A stretch of DNA of 64,000 bases. Source: Omphiscola glabra (taxonomy: Eukaryota; Mollusca; Gastropoda; Lymnaeidae). Position 1 is the first letter of the stretch; each line of letters opens with the position of its first letter. The DNA lies in the NCBI GenBank assembly GCA_964017045.1, contig OZ024808.1:26381896-26445895 (forward strand), given 5' to 3'. The notes under the pieces are model-generated. The model searched no databases and had not been told where the DNA came from. It saw only the letters and a program-made list of their open reading frames with translations. Made by a program: the position numbers and the translations under genes. Shown piece after piece: positions 11,595 through 20,710 of the stretch.

Positions 11595-11650
11595 AGACCT
11601 CAACTGCAACAATATTCTCGTCACCGACCGTCTGCAGGTCAAGTTGTCCG
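11595..11650 (+). CDS. Pseudokinase gene exon 6, catalytic loop micro-exon (residues 751-770)
   Basis: A 56-nt exon lies between CTCAACAG and G/GTGAGT. Joined to exon 5 it gives VIHGDLNCNNILVTDRLQVK: a catalytic loop with the HRD arginine changed to Gly, Asp752 kept, the HRDLK lysine changed to Asn754 and the metal-binding-position Asn757 kept. It then runs VKLSG, where active kinases have DFG next. It is too short to stand out as an open frame; I found it by searching for the missing subdomain VIb. Confidence 0.75.
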
Positions 11651-11887
11651 GTGAGTTATCATTCACATATTTGTCGTCTGCTCATCTCGATACAACTGTC
11701 TGTCAACGTTGGGCGCCTGATTATCTTGCAGTGCGTCTGCCTATCTTGTTGTTGCTGGAACTGCAGATATTTCTGACTTGAGATCAAATCAAAAGTAAAA
11801 CTTTTAACGATAACAGTCACAAAGAAAATAACATGATTTTTAAAAAAAATTGTTAAATTAAGAGTTAACATTCTGGAAAGGCTCAAC

Positions 11888-12395
11888 CTCTATGCCCCCA
11901 TCCCTTTACAACACAACCTCTATGCCCCCATCCCTTAACAACACAACCTCTATGCCCCCATCCCTTTACAACACAACCTCTATGCCCCCATCCCTTTACA
12001 ACACAACCTCTATGCCCCCATCCCTTTACAACACAACATCTATGTCCCCATCTCTTTACAACAAAACCTCTATGCCCCCATCCCTTTACAACACAACCCC
12101 TATGTCCCCATCCCTTTACAACACAACCTCTATGCCCCCCAGTGGCGTAGTGAGGGGGGCATCATGCCCCGGGCGCTACTCACAAAGGGGCGCCTAATGG
12201 TATATTTTAATATAATATTGTATGGTTTTCGAATAGGGGGGGCGCTAAAAAGGTATTGGGGGCGCTAAAAAGGGTATTGTGCCCCGGGCGTGATTTAAGC
12301 TCGTTACGCCACTGATGCCCCCATCACTTTACAACAAAACCTCTATGCCCCCATCCCTTTACAACACAGCCTCTATGCCCCCATCCCTTTACACT
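11888..12395. repeat. 30-bp minisatellite interrupted by a MITE
   Basis: CCTCTATGCCCCCATCCCTT units recur every 30 bp at 11888-12139 and again at 12315-12395. The element at 12140-12314 lies in between. Confidence 0.95.
12140..12314. mobile_element. 175-bp hAT MITE with perfect 8-bp TSD
   Basis: It begins CAGTGGCGTAGTGAG and ends in the inverse, CTCGTTACGCCACTG. The duplicated 8-bp target ATGCCCCC lies at 12132-12139 and 12315-12322. There is no coding capacity. Confidence 0.9.
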
Positions 12396-12434
12396 GTTTT
12401 AAAAAAAATGTGGACGTTCAAAAATTTCTCTGAT

Positions 12435-12525
12435 GAAGCGATGCACTTGTCGGTCACAGATGCACTTGTCGGTCACATATGCACTTGTCGGTCACATATG
12501 CACTTGTCGGTCACATATGCACGAC
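12435..12525. repeat. 19-bp tandem repeat
   Basis: GCACTTGTCGGTCACATAT, about four copies. Confidence 0.85.
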
Positions 12526-12567
12526 TCACCATTTTGGACATTAGGAGATCTATTTATGAATTGTTAA

Positions 12568-14637
12568 CCTCCTGAGTCCAGAGAGGCAAGCTAGAGTGAA
12601 ATCAACTTGACACCTATTTTATTGTGCTAATAGTGATACTAAAACACTAAAAAAACATTCAAACAAAAAATTTTGATTTTGATATTTGATTTATTTGATG
12701 TGCAGTCCACTGGACATCAGGACCCAAATCATTTTTCGCTATACGTAATAAAAAACCAACAACTTGATTTGGAAACTCATGAAATGTTGAACCTTTTGAT
12801 TATTTCCATCAATATTTTGATGAACAATTCTACACAGACACATAATTTTTCACCAATCTGCGTACCGGTATAATTCAGACTTCCGTTACAGCCGAAGAAA
12901 TAACAAGTTTTTTAGAAAAAAAATTGTTGATGTCTTGCCTGATGTATCCCTCAATACGAATGTATGGGGCAACTTCGACTAGGGTGCCATGTATTGCAGA
13001 ATCGATGGCTCCAACTAACCAGTGTTTAGTATAGTCAAAAAAAGGAAAAAAAAGTATATTGAGGAACAGTGTCCATTTCTAAAAAAACAATAAAGTCACA
13101 ACGTCCTACTTGAGCCAGAAATTCCAAATGGTCTATCAGAGTAATATTCCATATGTTGGACTTAGCTCTTGTAAATGCATGCTTTCAATACCGGTACCAA
13201 GAAGACATGGAGCAACTAAGCGTGAAAAACGCACTCCTCCATTTGATGAGGTCATCTTTGAAAAAGATAGAGGGGAAAAAAGAGCCCCTGTACCCAATCC
13301 AGGTGTTCATTATCAACAAGCTGCCCATCTCCCTGAAATTCCAGATATTGATTCAAATTCTTTTCAAGATGTAGCAGTAGCAGAGAAGGATGTTCCGCTA
13401 AATGCAGGGTGCGCTGTTCAACTTGCAAAGTATTTTGTGTTTGGTTGCCAACAAGAACTGCTTCAAACGCCTTCATACCAAATCCAACTAAATGAACCTT
13501 TTGTAAGCCTAATTCATTAATTTTGAGATTAACATCTGGCAAATCGAAACAAACTGGTTGGTTTACGCCACAGGGAGCGACTTTCACTTTCTCGCTTTTT
13601 GTTGTCTTTGGACAAAGGTTCTTCGTCTTCAAATGATTAATTTTCAGAGATTGATTCATTTTAATCAATGTCATCATCTGTATCGATTTCATCAGAGGAC
13701 GAGGATATTTCTCCGATATCTGAGGATTGTTCAAACATCACTCATAACTGTTGTTCTGTGCAGTAGTTTCTCAGTGCATTGCCTACAACAGTAAAAAAAA
13801 AAACAACATCAGTTCAGTTTGCATGAAAATAAGACATTTTAATTTTATTCATTTTCATAATTATCAAAATCGGTGATTTTCTTAAAATTTAAAAAAACAA
13901 ACAGAGGCCTAAATATTTTAGAATGCCTAAATTAAATATTTAAATATATTGAATTTAAATATTCCGACTTGAGATACACTTGTGACTAGATTTAGATACA
14001 GTACTAAGTCCTAAGTTTAGTGAACCGTGGCGTAGGCGTAAGTAAACCTAGGTATTTTTCATTATTTTTTAATTTAAAAATTGATTAATAAATTTAAAGA
14101 ATAAATAAGATATAAGTATCTAAATGCATAATTACTTTGATAACAATGATACCATTTAAACAGCTAAAAATGACATCGATTGCACAGAACTATGACTACG
14201 ACATTTATTCATTTGTGTGTCACTGATCAACGCCGGTATGTGTTGTTGTTTTGATTAGAGTCCTGTGTCCAGTAGACTGGACACGTTTTAAAATGATGAA
14301 ATAAACTACGATATAATGAAATATTAATAAAAATCCTTATAAATTCATATTCTGTGACATATAATTGTCTTAAAACAACATTGAAATCTTTAGATTTGAT
14401 TAAATCTAATAAATAATAGCAAAAAACTTACCAGCACCCCCAGAGCACGTAGTTACAGCACATCAGTCGGCCATTTAAAATTTTTTTATTGTCTATCTTG
14501 GCGTAAAAGTAGGTCAGACTGGTGTAAAAATATGTCCAGCAGACGGTACAAGAGGATCCAAACGAAAATTAGCTACTTAGTTAGAATAAGTGATAGAAAA
14601 CTATTGTCCAGTGGGCTGCATGCCTGGACTCAGGAGG
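12568..14637. mobile_element. Degraded piggyBac-type transposon (about 2.07 kb)
   Basis: The left end CCTCCTGAGTCCAG follows a TTAA at 12564-12567, the piggyBac target. The right end is the exact inverse, CTGGACTCAGGAGG, at 14624-14637. The right flank is CTAT rather than TTAA, so one side has mutated or the end is rearranged. The transposase remnants inside support the class. It lies in the intron between exons 6 and 7 of the pseudokinase gene. Confidence 0.75.
12900..13505 (+). pseudogene. piggyBac-like transposase remnant
   Basis: Frameshifted pieces are recognisable. MLDLALVNACFQYRYQED (from 13153) matches the helix preceding the C-terminal zinc-binding region of piggyBac transposases. 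Then CSTCKVF in one frame and LCLVANKNCFKRLHTKSN with a stop in another give the usual C-terminal Cys/His pattern. Several stops and frameshifts mean it is inactive. Confidence 0.65.
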
Positions 14638-14674
14638 CTATGAACAAATGCCACTTCCATTTATTCCACTATTG

Positions 14675-15023
14675 CAAGGGTGGGCAAACATTTTTTTTTG
14701 TGCGGAAGGGCCACATTGACAAATGTAAAGCTATTGTGGGGCCCGCATGTATATTATGTCCAATTTTTACATGTCAATAAACATATCTCTATATTCAAAT
14801 CGGTAAATTCACATTTTAGCATTACAGGACAACTGTCAAGTACTGTTTTAAAAAAAGAATATTAGTAGAAAAAAGTTTATCACAAATATTAAAACAATCA
14901 TAATGGTACATGAAATTCTGTAAAATTCAACAAAATAACTTAAAAACATAGTATTTAAAAATAAATCTAAATGCCTTCCAGGGCCGCATAATATCAGTTG
15001 ACGAGCCGTGGTTTGAACTGTTG
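14675..15023. mobile_element. Probable hAT-type nonautonomous element, degraded
   Basis: It begins CAAGGGTGGGCAAACA and contains GGGCCACATTGAC; the far end CGTGGTTTGAACTGTTG is a poor inverse of the start. The interior is AT-rich. No target duplication was found, so the boundaries are approximate. Confidence 0.45.
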
Positions 15024-15108
15024 AAACGTAAAATTGCGCCCATTTTTTCTATGTGTCGGCCAGGTTACGGTCCCGCTTGTCAACGTGTTCTTATGACATA
15101 TGACGCAG

Positions 15109-15214
15109 GCAAAGGTCGCCTGAAGCTGGGAGCTGGAGCCTACGATATCTACACCCCACCCGAGCTCCTGAGCAAGGCGGCAGCGTGGACCAGGAGCTGC
15201 GACGTCTGGTCAAT
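15109..15214 (+). CDS. Pseudokinase gene exon 7, activation segment to alphaF (residues 770-805)
   Basis: The acceptor is TGACGCAG and the donor is CAAT/GTAGGT at 15215. The split codon makes Gly770, giving GKG (770-772) where DFG is expected. It continues to YTPPELL, an APE-like motif with Glu788, and then CDVWSM, whose Asp801 is the conserved alphaF aspartate. The activation segment is short, about 16 residues between GKG and PPE. Confidence 0.85.
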
Positions 15215-15284
15215 GTAGGTCGTGGGACTTCAGAGTCTTGATACTTTTCTCTCATCTAAAAAACCAAGATTATAGGGTCACAAC

Positions 15285-15400
15285 CAACCATGTTTAGCCA
15301 GTCATAATCAACCACGTTTAGCCAGTCACAGTCAACCTTGTTTAGCAAGTCACAGTCAACCATGTTTAGCCAGTCACAGCCAGCCATGTTTAGCCACTCC
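15285..15400. repeat. About 23-bp tandem repeat in intron 7
   Basis: Units AACCATGTTTAGCCAGTCAC with small changes, about five copies. Confidence 0.8.
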
Positions 15401-15895
15401 CTTTAGTACCATAAGTAGATCACACATATTTGACCAATTTATAATGTATTATATGTATACACATCTGTGTTACGGGGCACCTTACCCTGGCGCCATATAC
15501 AGAGGGTGCAAAAATCGCAATTTTCATGCAAATACTGTGCACTTGTATATACTTTTTTTTCGATGACAGCGCCTAAATTCGGGCTTTGTCCCTGGGGGCC
15601 TGCCTTTGCTTTGGCACGGCTCTGATAAAGTATTTTGAACCTCTTGAAGTAACTGGAGATGAAGATGAACCCGTGCTCATTGTTTTACATTGCAACGACT
15701 TATTTAAAAAAATAGACTTAAACTTAAAGATTAAATAATGTTAGATCACCGACATTCACGACGGAGATCATTATCATTTTTCATTCACATTATAACTGGT
15801 GCTTTCAATTGAAACGACAAGGAGATCATCGAGCTAATGTAAGCTCAACACTGTACACCCTCATGTGCTTCGATCTTTTTTTTGTTTTCCTTTAG

Positions 15896-16014
15896 GGGCA
15901 TAGTACTTCTTGAAATGACACTGGGCGAGATCCCGCCGGCTGTAAACGCCGCTGTTCGCCTCAATGGAAGCATCAAAAAGTTTGAACGGATCACCCTGGA
16001 TAACTGTGGCTACC
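15896..16014 (+). CDS. Pseudokinase gene exon 8, alphaF-alphaG (residues 805-845)
   Basis: The acceptor is CCTTTAG after a long T-rich tract and the donor is TACC/GTACGT at 16015. Together with exon 7 it reads DVWSMGIVLLEMTLGEIPP, the normal subdomain IX pattern. It then runs through FERITLDNCGY. The phase matches on both sides. Confidence 0.85.
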
Positions 16015-16244
16015 GTACGTATGGCTAGTTTTCTGAAGACACGTCAAAATATTTATTATTAAATCACCAAGAAGGACTTTACACATACATATGCCTCATG
16101 TATGCCTCCGTGTCCCCTACCCCATCCTTTTCATAAATCCAACATTGCTATCGGTTAATCGGGTTACGATTTCATCCTTATTGTAGTAATGCGATGTTGA
16201 TGATCGCAAGTTGGTTGATGTCGGGTGTTATAAAAGATGCTGTG

Positions 16245-16620
16245 AATTGTTTTTGGATAGATGTATTCCTGGCATTGTGTGGGGTGGAAGAAACGCATTC
16301 TATTTTTCTGCGCCCCCAAACAGTTGAATTCTCTCCTAATACACCTCCGCAATATATATACTGAACACCCAAGCCTTCAAAACTGTACCCAAGACACATC
16401 TCTTCAAACTCTACTATTCCGACTCATTCTCACCCCCTCTGACTGATAAACAATGCCGGATGCTGCTGGTTGCCGTCCATGGCTTGACAGGGGTCAGTAA
16501 TACTTGGGTGGGCGAGGTCAACATTTTTACACGCTTTATTTAAATGAATAATTTTATGTAACTTTTTTTAAATATCATATTTCTTTCTTATTTTTTTTTT
16601 CGTTCTTTTTGCAAATTTTT
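16245..16620 (+). mobile_element. LINE family A, 3'-end fragment
   Basis: It contains CGCCCCCAAACAGTTGAATT and the 3' untranslated motif GGTTGCCGTCCATGGCTTGA, shared with the copies at 8822 and 53220. It is frameshifted and truncated, in intron 8 of the pseudokinase gene. Confidence 0.7.
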
Positions 16621-17149
16621 ATACAAAAGCGCGGGGAGCCTAGCCCTAGAAATGCGATCTATAAGACCACGTTTCTAATAATTTCGGACATGGAAATTGC
16701 CTGGATCAGGAGATCCCCGCAGTCCAATGAAAGTGTTTGGGATGCGAAAAGGTTTAGTGAGATGGTGCGCGTTGTTCGTGCTCCGTCGGGAATTCGTACT
16801 GTTTGCTTGGCGACTGAGTCTTGTGTGAGTACAGTGGTCGCATGAGCAGCCCTTTCCCCACAAACAGAATAAAAGTTATAAAAAAATAAAATAGAAGGAT
16901 GGTTTATTGATTTGTTTAGTGTCAGGAGAAAGGGGGTATGGCTGTCATCTATTTTATTCCAACCTCAAACCATGCGCCTCAATGTTTTTTACAAAAAATA
17001 TATACTGTGCCTAGGAGTTAAAGTTTTGCTCTTAGTACCTGCGCCACTCAGTTGATACCACTGTCCTAAAAATGTCGCTACATAGCCACTGAAAAAATAA
17101 TGGCTTAAAGTGTTGAAAGTTCTTGTCCAAAATGCAGCTTTTTTTTATC

Positions 17150-17308
17150 CAATGCCACCCAATGCCATGTGTCTATTTCAGATGTCACCCAATGTCATGT
17201 GTCTATTTCAGATGTCATCCAATTTTATGTATATAATTTTAAATCATGTCAACCAATGCCATGTGTATATTTCAGATAATGTCAACCAATTCCATGTGTC
17301 TATTTCAG
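17150..17308. repeat. Tandem copies of the exon 9 acceptor region
   Basis: CCAATGCCATGTGTCTATTT followed by CAG recurs with variations about five times. Upstream ATTTCAG copies lie near 17180, 17210 and 17274; the last, at 17308, is the acceptor used in the gene model. Confidence 0.85.
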
Positions 17309-17481
17309 AGCTGAGTATATTGATTGACAAAATCTTGCAGCCCCGCCCATCTCAAAGACCGAGTGTCTGGGCTCTGTCGCAGCACGCCTGGATGTCTGAT
17401 GGTACCGAGATGGCGGGAGAGATGAAGAAGCACGCACGGAAGAAGGGCGTCAGACGGACAGACGGGTCGACATTCCCATTG
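17309..17481 (+). CDS. Pseudokinase gene exon 9, end of kinase fold (residues 845-902)
   Basis: The acceptor is CTATTTCAG, the last of several tandem copies of this acceptor. It reads QLSILIDKILQPRPSQRPSV, containing subdomain XI Arg861, then LSQHAW, and then a basic tail (KKHARKKGVRR). The donor is CCATTG/GTTTGT at 17482, phase 0. If this donor is not used, translation ends three codons later at the TAA at 17488. Confidence 0.8.
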
Positions 17482-17519
17482 GTTTGTTAACCCCTAAGCT
17501 ACCAGGTTGAGGAAATGGT

Positions 17520-17705
17520 GAACTAAGGTATGTGGCGGCTTGAACTACATAACCAGTGCAATGAAAGAAGAACGTTCGGGCTGAGGAAGGCTGTTGGCCG
17601 AAACATTCTTCTTTTAGTCTCGTCTTTATAGAGTTCAAGCATCCACTTACCTCGTTCCACTGTGTCTTTCTCACAGCTTGAGCGCCGCCCTTCATTTATT
17701 ATCAG
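17520..17705. mobile_element. Possible Penelope-like element fragment
   Basis: GCTGAGGAAGGCTGTTGGCC followed by GAAACATTC resembles the recurrent GCCGAAAC-type motif near the reverse transcriptase/endonuclease junction of Penelope-like elements. This rests on that motif only. Confidence 0.3.
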
Positions 17706-17818
17706 CAATCATGTTAGGGCAAGGGCCAGGTTAGGCTTAGGGTTAGGGCAAGGGCCAGGTTAGGGTTAGGGCAAGGGCCAGGTTAGGCTTAGGGTTAGGG
17801 CAAGGGTCAGGCAACTTG
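17706..17818. repeat. TTAGGG-rich tandem repeat
   Basis: AGGGCAAGGGCCAGGTTAGG units repeat four times. The spacing is not telomeric. Confidence 0.8.
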
Positions 17819-18341
17819 TTAGGCTTTTTTCTAAAAGTTTATTTGTTATCGTCTCCTTTACCCCCCCCCCCTTTTTTTTCTGGGGGGGGGGGCAGTTTTA
17901 ATGGGAATAAGTCTTTGATTAAGACTAACTAAATAAAAAAAACAAAAAAAAACAGTTATGGTTTTAAGAAGAGTAACATAAATGCGGTAAAGAAAATTAA
18001 ATAAGAACTCCATTCTGTAAATAATCGATTACACTGATAACATTTTCACTTGAAGTTTTTAAAAGAAATTATGTTGTTTCAATTTTTTAAAACACTAACA
18101 TCAGACAATTTGGATTGGTTTTGGTGTTCAAACGCCCACACCCCCCCCCCCCCCCAAATCTGCTTTGTTTGTATGTTCATTTGTGTAGAAAAAACTCGTT
18201 GTTCATAAAGGTAGGCTGCTGTAAAAGCCGGCAACCTTTTTTTTTTTTTTTTTTTTTTTTACTGCCTCCCCTGCTGTGCCGCTTAAAGCCTTTGCAGCCC
18301 TAGGCTTTTTTTTTATCACAATGGTCGACTATGCCATAGGA

Positions 18342-18538
18342 CAGTGGCTCTCAACCTTCCTAATGCCGGGACCCTTTAATACAGTTCATCATGCTGTGTT
18401 GACCCCCAACCATAAAATTATTTTCGTTGCTACTTCATAAATATGTATTTTAATATGGTTTTAGGCGACCCTTGTGTAAGCGTCGTTCGACCCCCCCCCC
18501 CCCCAAAGGGATCACGACCCACAGGTTGAGAATCGCTG
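18342..18538. mobile_element. 197-bp hAT MITE (CAGTGG-TCTCAACC type) with perfect TSD
   Basis: It starts CAGTGGCTCTCAACCTT and ends AGGTTGAGAATCGCTG, the inverse with two changes. The exact 8-bp duplication CCATAGGA lies at 18334-18341 and 18539-18546. These ends are typical of Charlie-like hAT elements known widely in animals. Confidence 0.92.
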
Positions 18539-18811
18539 CCATAGGATATAGCCAGAAGATACGTGCGGTCACGCTAGCTGTCGAGACATGGGCGAAAAGC
18601 ACGTAGGAAAAACACTTTATTTTCGGGGAGAAAAGTGTGAGTGGGTTGCTTCCGCTTTCATTTCATTGGTCGGCGCCATAGTTTGATGACGTCACTGGGC
18701 GCTGGTACGGGTCGGAAATTTAAACATGGATTGGAGGAGCGTACCGTGAATTTAAAGGAAAGAAATTATTCACATTAAAAGTATACTATTTCTTTAAAAA
18801 ACGTACATATA

Positions 18812-19535
18812 TCTTCTTCTTCTTCTTATGCCTTTTTACCCCGTCTGGGGCATAGGCCGTCCACAAGAATTTTCCACTCATCCCGGTCATGTGCTTTCCT
18901 TTCCAATTGCTTCCAGTTGTATCCCATATTTTGCGTGTCTGTCTCTAGTTCACGTCTCCATGTATTCTTAGGTCTTCCTCTCTTTCTTTTTCCCTGTGGA
19001 TTCCATGTTAGACATTGTCTGGTGGTGCTATCTGGGGGTTTTCTCAGAGTATGCCCAATCCACCTCCATCTTTTCTTTATGATGTCTTCATCAACGGGCA
19101 CCTGGTATGTCCTTTCTAATAGATCTTTGTTGGTGATGGTATTTGGCCATTTGATGTTAAGGATCTTTCTAAGGCATGTGTTTATGAATGTCTGCACTTT
19201 CTGTGTAATGCTCGCTGATGTTTTCCACGTTTCTGCTCCATAAAGTAGGACTGTTTTGACATTTGTATTAAAGATTCTGACTTTGGTTTGAAGTTTCAGC
19301 TGCTTCGACTCCCATATTTTCTTTAATAACACAAATGCTGATCTAGCTTTTCCAATTCTAGACCTCACGTCTGCGTCGGATCCGCCATTTGTGTCTATGG
19401 TGCTGCCTAAGTAATTGAAGGACTCCACTTCTTCCAGTGCCTTTCCTTCCAGACAGATATGCTCTTGGTTGGATGAGTTCATATATATTGAGTCAATTTT
19501 AATGGCAATACTCATCTTACTTGAAAAGAGTTTAG
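18812..19535 (-). mobile_element. LINE fragment with open C-terminal reverse-transcriptase region (family C)
   Basis: A 229-codon minus-strand frame (19515 to 18826) is open to the natural stop. It reads EVESFNYLGSTIDTNGGS, then VRSRIGKARSAF, TVLLYGAETW, RWRWIGHTLRKP and GKRKRGRPKNTWRRELE, the classic C-terminus of RTE- or L1-like non-LTR polyproteins. A GAA-repeat tail follows at 18812-18826. It is 5'-truncated. The intact frame suggests a fairly recent insertion. Confidence 0.85.
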
Positions 19536-19939
19536 AAACAACAGAGAGGATTTTGCAACAAACCAGAATTTAAGAAATGTATGCGGAAACCACGGGCCGA
19601 AATTTGGGAATACACGAGGCAACACAAAGAACTGTAATTCTCTATTATACCTGCCAGATCCAGTGGTGCCAGAACAAAAATGTGTGTCGTAACTAGGAAT
19701 GCCCTAGTTTACTCCGGTTTACTAATCCCTGGGTGATGGGACGGTTTCGATGTTCATCTTTCTAAACGTGGATGAACATGCACATTTTCTGTAAATGTTT
19801 GTTCAGATTTTATTTCATGTATTTAAGCATCTTCAATAGGATTTCTCCAATGTTTCATGCTAAAATCCATGCGCTTTGACAGATTCATAAAAAAAACCCC
19901 GATGCATTAAGTCTACGGACATTCCTATGTCGAGTATTT

Positions 19940-20570
19940 GGGAATACCTGTACGATGTACAGTGTCCAGACTAAATTTAAATTCTGTTTTCACTAGTGGT
20001 TTCCCTTTTGATCTACGACATATAAATATATACGGCATCCTTCCGTATACTTCATCAAATGGCTTACTATAGATACATAGGCCAATCCTGGAATGGCAGT
20101 CTCGACTGCATTTCTCGCAGGAGAATAATCTTGAATCCTGGTTAGATTTGGCATTTTGTATTGCTCTTTTTGTTGCAAGTGCTTCGTTTCGCGCATCTTC
20201 TGCCTTTTTTACTCCTTCGTACATTGCTGTTTGCCAGCTGGAACTTTGTTCGGCAATGATCTCCCATTCGTTGATTTCAATCTTGGCTTCTCTCATGCTC
20301 CTTTTGCAAACGTCCATAAATCTCAGGCGTGACCGCCCAATACGTCTTGTCCCTTCTGCCAACTCTCCACACAGCAGATTCTTTGGAATTCGGCCTTCCT
20401 CCATTTTCCCTACATGTCCTTAACAACGAAGGCGCTTTTTGCAGAGGAGAATATGCTACACATTTTGGCACGTTCCAAGAACTATGCGTTATACACCTTG
20501 TCTTGCCACTGAAGGCGTAAATTGAGGCGTAGACATCTTTGACGGAAGCTCATGACTGGCACATGTTGGC
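19940..20570 (-). mobile_element. Second minus-strand LINE fragment, C-terminus with zinc-knuckle (family D)
   Basis: It reads MEEGRIPKNLLCGELAEGTR, RRIGRSRLRFMDVCKRSM and then CEKCSRDCHSRIGL, the RT C-terminal tail with a CxxC...H motif typical of RTE/CR1-like elements. It is frameshifted into two pieces at about 20400 and has no reverse transcriptase core. It lies about 140 bp upstream of exon 10. Confidence 0.8.
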
Positions 20571-20710
20571 CACACACTTAACTGCTATTTAGGAGCGCAC
20601 GAAGCACAAATGCCTGATAGACTCTTTATTTTTTTTTGTACAATCATTTAGTTTAAGATTACTCCATATATATATCACTAAATTGTCGTTTCTTTGTCTT
20701 TTCCCAAAAG

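Noticed and set aside
13252..13734. 160-codon minus-strand ORF
   Set aside because: It is the shadow of the piggyBac transposase remnant, whose conserved motifs read on the plus strand.
17706..17818. Telomere-like TTAGGG words
   Set aside because: They are separated by CAAGGGCCAGG and similar, forming an ordinary minisatellite, not a telomeric array.
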